The notes under the pieces are model-generated. The model searched no databases. It was not told the DNA's origin and was given only the letters and a program-made list of their open reading frames with translations. A stretch of DNA of 64,000 nt, taken from contig NC_026658.2 in assembly GCF_000004075.3 (NCBI RefSeq), forward strand, positions 23,176,075 to 23,240,074, given 5' to 3'. Of the stretch, positions 40,601 to 52,589 are shown in pieces (position 1 is the stretch's first letter; every line of letters begins with the position of its first letter). This stretch comes from Cucumis sativus (lineage: Eukaryota > Streptophyta > Magnoliopsida > Cucurbitales > Cucurbitaceae). Made by a program: the position numbers and the translations under genes.

Positions 40601-41095
40601 CTAATTGATCAGTATTGATTTAGAATCACAAGATTGCCATTTGCATCTACAAGAGTATCACAACGTATATCTATGGCACATATGGGAAAAACAAAAGTAG
40701 ATAATACATTACTCATGCTATTAGATGAAGGTGACATGTAAATTTTGAAACTTGGCCAATCTAAGCAGTACAAGGTCACAAATATATTCCAACCCGTTGC
40801 ATTCCACATGAACAAACTATAAAAGCTCAACTATTTCTTGTATAGAAAACTAAAGCAATTCAAGCTACCCGGAAACATAGATGTTACTTTGAGAGTCAAG
40901 AATACTTAATCTACCATTGTTGCAGGTTTGAAATCAACCAAAGAAGAAAGTTCCTGACCTTTGAGACAGCATAAACAGAGTATCAATAACAACAAGATAC
41001 AGATTAAGCACAACAGAAGAAAGAAAAACTAGAAGACTGAAAATCTACATACTTCACTGTTACTGCGACAATGAAAAGCTGCTAAGATTTACATG

Positions 41096-42474
41096 CTAGT
41101 CACGCTCGGCATCTTCAATCTCTTCATCCTCTGGTACTCCTCGAAGATAAAGAACATTGTTACACCTACCAGGAAAAAACAGGAAAATTGTCATGTTTGA
41201 TGTCAGATATCAGGGAAGAATTCTTCCATGAGTATGGCCAAGTCCACCATATGCACCAGACAAAGACCAAAAGACAACCTTGCAAATATGCTCAAATATA
41301 AAACTACAATATAATTAAGTATTTGAGGTATTTGAAACTTTCCCTCTCTTGAATATGCTCACTCAAGCCTTGACTACTAAATAATTCTCCGCTTTTCATT
41401 TTTCTTTTACTTGGGAAAGTATAATATACACTTGGCAGTGTAATGATGTTACTAATAGCATTCCTATCATATTACTACGTGAAAATAAGAATTGAGGCAT
41501 TGGATACTGTCATTTCAATCAATGAGAAGGCTACCTGATCAATATTTCTCCAAGACTCCCAGTAAATTGCCCGTCGATATATTCCTCAGTATTGGCAAGC
41601 TACATTTAAAGAGTTGTAGAAATCAGCCACTGAAAGAGACTACGGACTTATTTGAAAACCAATTTCAAATAAATTTTCTAATTATCAAAACAAAAAATTC
41701 AGCAAAATGGTTGATTTTACTTCACATATTCTAATTTGTAATCATTAATGATCTAAATTTTAGAACAAATGAACTTACAAATCAGATTATTTCATAGCAC
41801 TGTGAAATTAGAAAATGATAAATAGTTGTAAGAGAAAACTCTTAATACAAGCAGAACACATCAAATTAGAATCAGAGATGAAGAACATAGTATCCATCAA
41901 CCCTACATTTGCACAATCTCTCAAGAAAAAAGACAATTACAGTAAATTTCCTTCTCGTAGTACACAATTTCATTAGACTCAAAAATAGTTCACGGATGGC
42001 TTAGCTATAAACTAAGTCCTGAAGCAGAGAAAGACCCAAGAAAAATATCTACATTAGTTTCAACTGAAGTAGAAAACACACCTGCAAGTTCATGTACGAG
42101 TCTACCGAGACAAGAAATCCTGAAATGTAGAGGAAAGTCAGTACAAACTCTAGCAGTCAAGAGAAATGAGGAAAACAAACGGCAGATAGAAGCAAACCTT
42201 TGTACTCCATTCCCCACTTGAGTTTCACAACCACAGTCTTTCCAGTCAAATTGTTCAAAAATGGCTTCGGGTTAACTGGTATGCTCTACATTGTCAAAAC
42301 AACCATCTTAAAAATTAAACGTCATTTACGAATCAAGGAAAAATGGAGGGGTTGGAGAACTCAAACAACCAAAACTCCGTGAAATCAACAGAAAAATCCA
42401 TCCAATAATCTAATACGACATAAGGGTACATTAACAATAACCATTGTTCCAGATCGAAAATTGTTGCTTACCAT
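41096..42474 (-). CDS. SmF: Small nuclear ribonucleoprotein SmF
   Basis: Coding exons 42474-42472, 42285-42198, 42119-42082, 41599-41535 and 41165-41096 sum to 264 nt, 87 aa. The product is one of seven Sm proteins that form the ring around U1, U2, U4 and U5 snRNAs in the spliceosome. The sequence begins [20 protein letters not shown] and shows Sm motif 1 ([24 protein letters not shown]), the acidic [10 protein letters not shown] insert, Sm motif 2 ([14 protein letters not shown]), and the acidic tail [12 protein letters not shown]. Length and sequence match plant SmF closely. The first coding exon is only the ATG: GGAACCATG is followed directly by the donor GTAAGC, and the next exon resumes with AGC. 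This fits a known habit of small plant genes. A 5' leader of about 170 nt precedes it. Confidence 0.95.
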
Positions 42475-42647
42475 GGTTCCGAAAATGTTACAAGGGAAGA
42501 CTCCTGGTCGCCGTGGGTTGACCGCCGAAACTCGGCAGAGGAAGAAGAAAAGGATGGGGAAGGGATTGGTCGGCGACTGCACTGAAACGATCAGAGGGCT
42601 GCGGCTAATGCACAGTCGAAGACACAAGGGAGGGAAAGGGAGAGAGG

Positions 42648-42657
42648 TTTAGGGTTT
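42648..42657 (-). promoter_or_regulatory. Telo-box (AAACCCTAAA) near the SmF transcription start
   Basis: Minus-strand AAACCCTAAA about 175 nt upstream of the SmF start codon, followed by a pyrimidine-rich stretch (CCTCTCTCCCTTTCCCTCCC). Telo-boxes at this position are known in plant genes for translation and RNA-processing proteins, where they support expression in dividing cells. Role here is inferred. Confidence 0.6.
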
Positions 42658-42699
42658 TTTTCTTTCTTTTCTTTATTCTAATTTCTCTTCATTTCTGTC

Positions 42700-45320
42700 C
42701 GGTGAAAACGGTTCAACCAAACCGAACCAAACATACACACACATATATATATATATGCTAAATTAATCCCTAATCACTCTATTGTTCCAAATTTTTGTTT
42801 CTTACCAGGTCGGTCTCTTTTAAATGGTACAAATTTTCATTATACATCACCAACACTAATATTTAAATCATTCTGGTATGAAATTAAAAAAAAAATGTAC
42901 ACGAATAGATTGAAATGTATCGTAAAAGATAAACCATAATATTGTAACTTTTAAAAGATATGAGGTATTTATGAAACACAAATTACAGAATTTAAGGACA
43001 TATTTTTAGTAATGCAACCTAAAAATCCGATGTTAGTCTTGGAAAACAAGTTCTTTATCGTGACCAGATTCTACTGATTCAGCAAATATATTAGTCTTTA
43101 AACAATCATTTTATCGTTTTAATCCTAAAAGACTATAAACTTCCTTTTAAGTGTATAACCTCTCAAGGTTTTTTATTTTTTAAAAAATGACCTCTCAATG
43201 TTTTGTAGTTTTGTTTCACTAATCAGTGCTTAGAAGTTTATTTTTTATATAAAAAAAAATAATGATGAGTGACTAATCCCTAGAACTTGTTTGAATTGAC
43301 TTTTTAAACATTTAAAATAGAGGTTTATTAGTGTAAAATATGTATTTTCAAGCACATGAAAAGTCGATCCAAACATATTTTTTAGTTGAACTACCTGAAG
43401 GCATATGCAACATAGATAAATTTTGTCAAATTTTTTATTTATATTATTTGGTTTGAATAATACGAATTTGACATAAGATTGGAAATGAAAAATAACCTTA
43501 AAAGTATATTATTTTGTTTTAGGTTTATTTACTACGAAAATAAAAAAATTATAGTTGATAATCATTGAAATATAAATTTTTACTGTGAATAAATATACTT
43601 TTTTAAGCAAAAATCATGTAGTAAAATTATCGTAACGACAAATAGTTGAAAATATTTATAAAGTATATCAAAATTTTAGATTTTATAAATAAACATTTGT
43701 TTTATTAATTACGTTCATAAGAATCTAAAGTTTTACTATATTATATAAATACGTTGGTTTATATTGTTATATTTGAAAATGACTTTAATATGTCATTTTA
43801 AAATAATAAAAAATATATAGATGAAAAAATAATCTATGGATATAATTAAAATAAGTGGGATAGAAATTAAAAGTTATATATTAATTAAAATTTATAAAGA
43901 AATAAGATAATGAAATATTTAAAAAAAAATTATATTATATATTTTTAAAATTGAAGAAGAACCATACAAAGTGAAAGCTTTAAAATACAAGATCTTATTT
44001 TGTGGGAAACAACCCAAAAATTCATAAAACTAAGAGAGACTTCCAAACAATTTTGTTGTTTTGGATTATATTTAGTGTATTTCAAATAGGTTATTGATAA
44101 ATGGTTTATTTCTTATTTAAAATTTATAGATTTATTTACTATACGATCTAAAATCTTCATACATTTTAGTTTATTTTACTATTTGTTAAAAGAGTCCTTG
44201 AAAATATAAAAATAATGAGCATAATAAAGAAAAAATTTAATACAGAAAATGAAACCCTTAATTTGGGTTGACTGGCAACAATAAAGTAAAAAAAAATGAA
44301 AAATGGATATTACGACTTTTTTTGTTTTTAAAATATTTTTTCTAGAGAAAAACTTTCCGAAAGGTAAAAGAAAAAATGAAACAGACGAATTACACTTATC
44401 ACCTAAACTAATATATTTTTTATGGAATAAAATAATTTTTAGAAAAGAAAAAAAAAAACCTTCCTTGTGATTCTCTTTTATCTTCAAATCCTCAAACTAT
44501 ATATATATATATAAATTAAAGTTGATTTCTTAAACAGAAAAATGTTGAACATATTCAATTAAACTTGTTTAGAACTTCTTAACATAAATAAATAAATAAA
44601 TATATATATCATTAAGACTTGAAAGGTTTAAAATGTTAAATAATAAACATATTCAATTAAATTTCTTCTAATTTGAATACAGTACGAAAAATAAAATCAG
44701 TGATTCAGTCAAATGTCAAGAACTATACACATAGTTCCAAATTTTGACACAAACAAACATATATCAAAATAAAACAATTTGAAAACACAAATTTGATGAT
44801 AAAAGTGTACTAAAAAAGAGTATAAATAGATGAAATATTCTTTTGTCATGACATCTTGAAAAAAAGAACCTCAAAAACAAAAAAAAACAAAAAATAATAG
44901 ACACCAACTTTTTAGTTCTAAATTGTATATAAGAATGACATAAGTTTTTCAAATGGTATATTTCAAAATGTCACAAGAAACAAATCTAGATACATCGGGA
45001 TGACATACCATACTTGAAAAAGAAAAAAAAAAGAAGATGAAATACCTTAATTATCAAATGACTTTAAAATAGTCATAGTAATTAAAGTGAGGCACATAGA
45101 ATAATACAAAGTATATATATATATATTACACAGTACATTCAGAAGCAATATTCATTCTCATGTACCACCATAGCTTATGAAATTATTTAATTCGTGGGAT
45201 ATAAATGGTTTCATAAAAACATTATTAAAAATTATCCCCTTAACCTCGTTTCTCTGCACAACCCATTAAAGAAATCTTAACATCTCATCCAACAAACATG
45301 AACAGGCCAAGATCATGCAA
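42700..45320. other. A+T-rich intergenic spacer
   Basis: Holds repeat family 2 (42800-43075), a partial family 1 copy near 43640-43790 and short AT microsatellites (42740, 44495, 45113). No protein-coding stretch is supported. The open frames at 44179-44487 and 44764-44952 are Phe/Lys-rich A/T artefacts. Confidence 0.6.
42800..43075. repeat. Copy of dispersed repeat family 2
   Basis: Second copy of the block at 15820-16095, same strand: AAAAGATAAACCATAATATTGTAAC, TTTTAAAAGATATGAGGTATTT, TGAAACACAAAT, ACCTAAAAATCCGATGTT and ACAAGTTCTTTA in the same order. It begins close to the SmF promoter. Confidence 0.55.
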
Positions 45321-45616
45321 CATTGGACCTTTCTAAACGGCCATCCTTACCCATAAGACACCACTGATCTGAAAATCTACAATTCTTATTACCAGCAAAT
45401 CAAAAGATACAAATACTTGCCCATTATCTTATTTATAGACAGAAATTCAGAAGAAACAAAACTCTACCATGCACAGCATAGCTCATTTGAACAAGGCTAT
45501 GGCGTCAAGCAATCAGAAGCCATTGTATACACTAACAGATCCATCAACCTAAACAATGTAGTGAGGTAGAAATTGAGTAAGAAATTTACATGACGCCAGG
45601 CACCTATTATGTACAG

Positions 45617-47718
45617 TTAATTGGTTTCAAGCAGAAGCGGTATGTACGAAGCGGTAGACAATGGTCTTGGATCTGATATGAAACAAAATCAAATAAACAG
45701 TTGCAAGTAAAAGAAGAAAAACGTATTGAGGTAGAATCCATTAAAAACATACCTTCAAGTTCAATACAAAGCCAATCTTGTGCGCATATTAAAGCTTGAC
45801 GAGTATCGGGACTTAGGGAACTTCGATAGCGGTCGAGAACTCGACCTGTGGTGCAAAATGCGAACTCAGGTACAATACTTGACATTGGAGTCCCGATAAC
45901 ATCACGAGCCATCATGGACAAGATCGGGTACCTCGGTGTGTGTACATTCCACCAGTTTAATATATTGAAATCACAGTTTCGAGGAAACACTGGTTCCTCT
46001 AAATATTTGTCCAAGTCAGACATCACACTTTGACTTTGGGAAGTCTCATGAAGAAACTTGTCAAAGCCTTTTAGCCTGTCTCTAGACTCATTGCCCGTCC
46101 CAGGTAAACCACTTCCATGCAAAGTTGAACCTTGAACAACCATCGAAAAGCAAATTGAATATTGATCATAAAGCTCCTTGATACCATCAGAAACTTCCTT
46201 GATACGATCCAAGGCCATACTACCGTAAATCTGCGAATAGTAGTACTCGACCAATTTCATTTTGAACCTTGGATCTAGAACTGCTGCAACTGCCAAAGCC
46301 AGACTGCATTTGCTCCAATATTTATCATACTTAGCCTTTATTTTCGATGCAAGGGAGTTGAGAAAACTATCCGAGCTTTTACACCACTCTATTAATTGAA
46401 TGTGAACATCACACATCTCAGGAAAATATATATTTGCCGTAGGAGATTTGTTGCTTGAGAAGATGTTCACAATTTCGACAAAAAGTTTCAAATAGTCAGC
46501 AACGCTAGTTGTCCATTCCCACTCTAAAGCAGTAAGAGCTGATGCATAATGAGAATCATGCTTTTGAAGAAGACTAAATGCACCCTTGTATTCCACAGCT
46601 GTCTCGAGCATAAAATATGTTAAATTCCATTGACCAGGATTGTCAGGGACCAATATCTTCTGACTGGTGATTCCAACTTGATGAGCCATCTCATTGAACC
46701 TAGCTTGAGTGACTTGTGAACTTCTAATATATTTAAAACTCCCTCGGATCTTTTGATTAACCTCTCGCATAGCTTCTATCACGTCTTTAGCGATTGCATT
46801 TATGGTATGTGCGGCAGAACATACATCAAATAACCTAACATTACTCAAAAGAGATCTTTGCTTCGAGATGTGTTCCTCAATTCTTCTAATTATCTCGTAA
46901 TTGGTTGAAAAATCATCAAATGTCAGTGCAAATAGCTTACAGTCAATGCCCCAATCCACCAGGCATTTAATAATCACGTCCGACAGCATATCCTCTGTAT
47001 GAGAAGAATCAAGTGTGATAAAATTCAAAAGCTTCTTTTGTAATTTCCAATCCTCGTCAATATAATGTGCAGTCAAGCATAAATAATCAATATTTTCTGA
47101 TGAAGACCACATTTCAACCGAAACGTTAATTCTACCCGGCAATCTATTAATAATTTCGAAAATCTTCAGTTTCTCCTTCTGATAGATTTCCATACAAGAA
47201 ATCTCAACAGTGCTATTGGGCAATACCTCAAACAATGGTTGAACGTTTTTGACAAAAACTTTAAACCCTACATGCTCAACAATAGACAATGGGTAACCAT
47301 GCAATATGATCATACGAGCAAGATCATTCTGACTCCGCTCCTGATCAAACTTGCTACTTGCAATGGTGACTACTTCATCCCTTCTCTGATTCGGATCATA
47401 TTTCACAATTGCTGATTTAAACTCATCTTTTCTTTGCCCCTCATCAAAGCCGATGTTTGCAAGACCACTTGAACTATCCTTTTTTAACCTCTTGGCCGCA
47501 AGTAGTTGAGAAACATCGTAATTGGATCTTTTTAGACATCGCATCAAGTGGTTTCTTAGATGGGTGGTTCCGCTATTACTTGAGCCACTAAGTTTCTTGT
47601 TGCAATGGACGCAAACGGCATAACAAATATCAGCCTTTCTAACCCTCTCAAAATGATTCCAAACTACCGAAGTCAACCTCTTTGGTTTCTTGACCGATGA
47701 GTCGTTGGACATTTCCAT
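45617..47718 (-). CDS. BED zinc-finger, hAT-transposase-derived protein (RICESLEEPER/DAYSLEEPER-like)
   Basis: Model of two exons, 47718-45753 and 45672-45617, giving 673 aa. Start at 47718 (MEMSNDSS) is preferred because the 14 codons before it are untypical; a second ATG lies at 47712. The BED finger has Cys36, Cys39, His53 and His57. A degenerate RNase H-like hAT core follows: INVSVEMWSSSENIDYLCLT, LFALTFDDFSTN, VCSAAHTINAIA. The C-terminal hAT dimerisation domain includes YLEEPVFPR, NWWNVHTPRYP, GRVLDRYRSSL and ALICAQDWL. Splicing at GAAG/GTATGT replaces a read-through tail with DPRPLSTASYIPLLLETN, which resembles the ends of related plant proteins. The first catalytic Asp of active hAT transposases (usually TTDLWTS) is Glu here, and ASESAF of the dimerisation domain reads VPEFAF. 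This suggests a domesticated or inactive transposase, probably a nuclear DNA-binding protein. A dead copy lies at 17030-18330. Confidence 0.85.
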
Positions 47719-47799
47719 AAATAAACCAAATTCTGTACAAGGTATGAACTGCAAACGCAAAGTAAAAATGATAACAAAGTGAATGGAAACAATTTATTT

Positions 47800-48137
47800 T
47801 AAACACTTTTTATATAGCTGACACAAAAGGGACTAGATTCTCAATTGTTCCATTTATAAAACAATGTAAAGATTAAAAGTTTTCAGATTATGATTCATAG
47901 AGAAATGGAATGCAGATAACAAGAACATACAAAACAACGAAAACTCTAAAAAACATTACAAATAAATAAGTCAAAGAATGGAAGGCAACTGAACTATAGA
48001 CTACATGAATGAAAGGAATAGGATCAAGGGTGAAAAAGTGCTTACGATCTTAAGACTCAACCATTGTTTGGGTCAAACCTTCAACTCATCATAATTGTTA
48101 GTTTGTTACATACTTCAGAATGCCCTTTTTCATCTAT

Positions 48138-48181
<44 letters not shown>

Positions 48182-48690
48182 TTATGAGAAATTGTACAAT
48201 AAATAATTGGTGTAACCGTAAAAACCAATTATCAGTCAATTCACATTAGCAAGCACCCAATAGAAAATTATCATGAAGTTGATGAGATAGATGGCCAGTG
48301 TCTAACAGTATCTACTACAAGAGAGGTTACAGCTAAAATACCATGTTGTCCTAGCAGTTTCACGAGGAAAATGAAGCAGAATTGTGATGGCAAACAGTAT
48401 CAAAGCAAGAGAATCAACTAAAAACATCAAATCAATTCATGAAAGAAGAATCACATATCCTGAAAGAACCAACATTAGATAAATTCCAAGATGACAAATT
48501 CATCTCGAATTCCCTCCAAAAACATAAATTGAAGGAACATAAACACCATAAATTACATAAAAAGACAGAAACCCAACAAAAGAAGAAGCACAAAAAAGCT
48601 AAGTAGAACCACAATTGAATCATAATTTGAACTGGGTATTACAAAAAATTGTTGAATTGAAATTTCTTCCTTGGGAAATAGTGGAGTCAG
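47800..48690. repeat. Flank of the duplicated hAT block (pair of 18430-19310)
   Basis: Upstream flank of the intact hAT-derived gene. It probably contains its leader and promoter, and aligns with the flank of the pseudogene 28.5-29.5 kb away in the same orientation. Confidence 0.75.
48141..48174. repeat. GA dinucleotide microsatellite, 17 units
   Basis: Uninterrupted GA repeat upstream of the hAT-derived gene. The paralogous position at 18702-18716 has only about six units, so the tract has changed length since the duplication. Confidence 0.95.
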
Positions 48691-49259
48691 ATTGGATAGT
48701 TTGACAGGGTTAGGACATAAAAAGAAAGAATTCCACATATGGATTTAGGGAGAACGAAACCAAAACCAAACTGATGAGTCAGGTTCAGATCCGATAATCC
48801 TGAAACCCAAAAGGCTGAATTGTGCATTTCAGGTGAGGTCAACGATCACAAGAGTTAATTGTTAGCCAAATAAAGTGGCAATGAGAAACGAAAAGTGGGG
48901 GGAAAATGAATCTTGTAAAGAGAATCGAGCCAGATTTTGAATCTGTCACTTTATTCAGATCCAGATCTGAATGTGTCACTATTTTTGCTTTGGTGGCCCA
49001 GGGTTGGGCTGTGACTTTCTGTTGGTTCAGGTTCGAAATAGTGAAATCATCAAAGATTATACGGCTTTATATTCACTCATCTGTACAAGTTTTTCCCTGC
49101 ATAAGGATATCTCTAGCATATTTTGTACGAAGTTAAGAAAGCATAAAGTTACATGGTAGATTTGAGAAGATGGAAAAATGGCTAGGTTTAGTATTAATTC
49201 TAATCCAAAAATTAAAGATTTTGATTAATAAAACTGATATTTTATTAATCCAAAACCTT

Positions 49260-49420
49260 ATGGTTTATTAGTGATAGACCAATATTTGCAACATAGTCTA
49301 AGAGTGATAGACTTCAAACAGATTTTGCTATCTTTGCAAGTTTTTTAAAATGTTGCTATATACTTAATTATTTTGAATTTAATTGCTATATTTGCAACTA
49401 TACCTATTTGAAATGGGAAG
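49260..49420. repeat. Copy of dispersed repeat family 1
   Basis: Shows GTGATAGACCAATATTTGCAA, AGAGTGATAGACTTCAAACAG, ATTTTGCTATCTTTGCAAGT and TTGCTATATTTGCAACTATA. These are the clearest forms of the family's core words (tagact-tc and tgctat-tttgcaa). Confidence 0.6.
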
Positions 49421-49479
49421 GTAGTAAAAAGTTTGCTCTTCCTTTTGGGAGAGCACGATTATCCGAGTCCATCCGTCCT

Positions 49480-52160
49480 ACTAAATGGCAACAGCGATGA
49501 GCGTGTGTGGGGAAAGTTTCTATTTTCCCCACAGCCACAATTTGGAAACTTCCAGTCAAGCTTTTGTATATAAAGCCCTTTGGCAAAACAAAATCTTCCA
49601 ATTTGTGCACTTTCAGCAACATGCATCCTTGCCTCAACTCTTCACAGAATCTGTTCAAGTAAAAATTTGTTGAGAAGTGAAGCAACTTATCTCTTCTAGT
49701 TATGTCACAAAACTCTTAAGGACCCTCATACAACTAAGAACTACTAGGGTGCACGTGCACCGAACAAGCACTTTAGGCACGTTTTTTTTCCAAACACCTT
49801 TCTTAAGTTGCAGTCCTTTAGCAAATCAAGTGACTTTTTGTACAATCACACTGAAATCACCAGCGAGTGTACACCTCTACCTCACTTAGGCAATTAACCA
49901 AAACTTAGGTCCTCTTGTTCGGGCACCATTAATTCATAGACTCAAACTAAGCAACACAAAACGTCGAGCCAACAACGCTGAAATGTCTTCTGATGCCAAC
50001 TTAAATTAATGACCCAACACTGAACACTTTCAGAAATAAACCATGAGATGACACCACAATTCCACACTTGATTATCTTTTTCCAAGGCGAGGAGCTAAAC
50101 CTGCGCCTAGCCTAGGTGCACCTAGACATGCGCCTGAGAGGGCTTTTTAGAACACTGATCTCTACAACTTCAAGCAACCAAAGCTACAACTTCAAAGCCA
50201 CAAGTGTGGTAATCAGAATTTAGCTGTCTTGAGGCATAAGGAACAACCTTTCGAGGCCACAAAAGCACACAATTAAACTATCATCTCAAAACATTACTTA
50301 AGATCACAAATCATGTGTCTCTAATAGGAACAGTTAACCAGATCGATAACCAGTCTCTTCTTTAACTCTTGAAGAATTACTCACAATCACTTAACCACCG
50401 GAGATACACACCCTTCACAGTCAACTGCGTCAAAGAACCGACGATCTTGGAGAAACATCTCACAAAACTTCAACAGTTAAACCTAGAAGCTTCAAATTAT
50501 CAGTTGATCGCGAGAAACACATACATAACTACTTCAACTTTGCTTGAATTTACAATAAATTCTTCTTTTCTTCTTTTGCCAACCAACAGTCATAGAGGCA
50601 CAATGTTCTTTGGTTAAAATCTTACTCTACTGAAACTTAAATTGTGCAAAGTAAAATATATCCTCAATATGCAAAAGTTATGTCTCAAAAATTATAATCC
50701 TAGCATAGATCTACCCTTTTCATTCTTTTAGCTTAGCGAAAAGAAAGCCATCTATCACTTAAACACCAAAACTTAAACCTCATGAAGGTAATGAGTGGAT
50801 ACTAATCATTTAAAAAGGTTTATGCCAGAATATTAAGTTTACGTTCTTTTAGCTTAGCAAAAAGAAAGCCATGCTATCAATTAGTCCACCAAAACTTAAA
50901 CTTCATGCAGGTACTAAGCGGATGCTAATACTTTAAAAAGGTTTATGCCAGAATATTAAGTTTGGAATAGCCAAAAGGCCATGGATTTCTTTCCGGATAG
51001 CCCCAATCAATTATCCAAAAACATTTGAAACAAAAATGTAGTTTCAAATAGCAATTTTAGCAGCTTAACTTATCAAATTGAATCATTCAAACCTTTCAAA
51101 AGTTTTCAGAAGCCAAAGCCAAAACATAAACACTTTCAATTTAAATCAGTTGAAACACTTCCAAGTTCCAACCATCATTCAAAACAATCATTTACTTTTA
51201 TTTGACAAAATCATCTGAAAATATACAAAATATTTTCAGTCAATTCTTCAATCACATAAAACATGTTTTCTAATAGGAAATCATTGAATACATCCAAAAC
51301 AAATTCATTCAGTTTCCGAAGTCTGTAAACACACTTGCAACCATTTAAATCATAACAGTCAAAACATGTTTTTATCATAATTAAAATCGCAGAAGGGCTT
51401 TGGAAATTACTTACCTCGAAGACCCTACCATTCTCAATCTGAAAATCCACTTCCTTGAACGAACATTAACTTTTAGAAACCCTAAACAATAAACATAATC
51501 TTGAAGTGTTAGAACTTAGTTCCAAAACCTTAATCCAACATAAATAATCTTAACCAAAATACCACCATAAACCTTAATTAGTCACTACAAATTAACCCAA
51601 AACTATAACCAACAACCTTTCGCGAATCGAAGACTGAACTAAGACTTAAATCAAGTCCGAACCAGTCTGAAATGTGATCAAACTTGCTAAATCTTAATCA
51701 AATCTTTAGAAATCTACCAAACATCATGTTAAATAAGTTCTGAGAGTTCAGAAAAGGAAATTAAGCAATAGTCCTTACCGAACCATTCCGAAAAGGATCC
51801 CAACCTTCCTGGTTGGTGCATGAAAACGTCCGAACTTGTAGATCTGGACACTAAACGTTATGGACAAACTGATTTGGAGCCAAACGAAGTGTGGGTAACG
51901 GCCAAAAGTATACCCCCGGTCAAAAACGCTGTTTCCAGACACCCAGCCGTCGAAAGCGTGGTGCACAATTTTCTCGAACTGGGTGTTCACATCGCAGGCT
52001 AACTCTGCCGTCAAACGTGGAGCAAACGCAGGTCGGTCTGAATCGTCTGATACGCGAGAACAGTTCGTCGGTGAGTTCGTGGTCGACGCTGCTGCTAGTG
52101 AGTTTGTTGTATAGACGCCGGCCTGAAGATGATGAAGATGACGGAGATTAGGGCACCACC
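49480..52160 (-). mobile_element. Probable degenerate LTR-retrotransposon sequence, no intact ORF
   Basis: A 2.7-kb block that is less A+T-rich than its surroundings and has no recognisable protein domain. It includes LTR-like text on the minus strand, a GCGCCTAGCCTAGGTGCACC-type word (50103-50122), an internal duplication of about 120 bp (50716-50961), and a higher-GC segment (51780-52150). The block reads as untranslated or LTR sequence of an old element. Ends, target duplications and class were not determined, and part of it could be a non-coding transcript instead. Confidence 0.35.
50716..50961. repeat. Two-copy tandem duplication, about 120 bp
   Basis: TTCTTTTAGCTTAGCGAAAA to GGTTTATGCCAGAATATTAAG occurs twice in a row. 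Both copies share AGAAAGCCAT, CACCAAAACTTAAAC, TCATG(A/C)AGGTA and TTTAAAAAGG, with about a dozen differences. Confidence 0.85.
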
Positions 52161-52589
52161 ATTTTCATTTTTCCTTTCTTTTTTTTCTTTCTCTATTACC
52201 TTTAATTCCTTAGTTCTCAAATTTACATTTTCAAAATTCCAAAATACATAAAAATGTAACCAAATTTCAAAATATAACAAAGTAAAAAGTACATGAAATT
52301 GACATTAATTTTAAATATTTCAGATTTGTTAGGGTCGCTTTTGAATTTCTGTCCATATCCGATTTCTTCCAACTTTCTTTTCATCTCCTTCGTAGCAGCA
52401 GTTAGCATCGACGTTTTCCTTCTCTTCTTGTGCGTAGTTTCTTTTATACTTTTTTGAAATTATGATTATGGTTCTATAATAATAATAATAATTATTTATT
52501 ATTATATTTTCGTTGTTATTATCTTCGTTTTCTATCGATCATCAATGTTGTATTATTTTTTTTAATGTGTCATAGACAGAGATGAAATA

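Noticed and set aside
42461..42652. 63-codon + strand frame opposite the SmF leader
   Set aside because: Starts by chance opposite the SmF start codon and runs through its leader; the minus-strand SmF model is supported by homology and splice sites.
48141..48174. CRISPR-like or other spaced repeat array
   Set aside because: Nothing in the window has identical repeats with unique spacers; the repeats are microsatellites and degenerate arrays, and the DNA is plant nuclear.
51775..52151. Overlapping frames of 60-86 codons in the higher-GC segment
   Set aside because: All three strands/frames are equally open and none shows a domain; more likely GC-richer transposon sequence than a gene.
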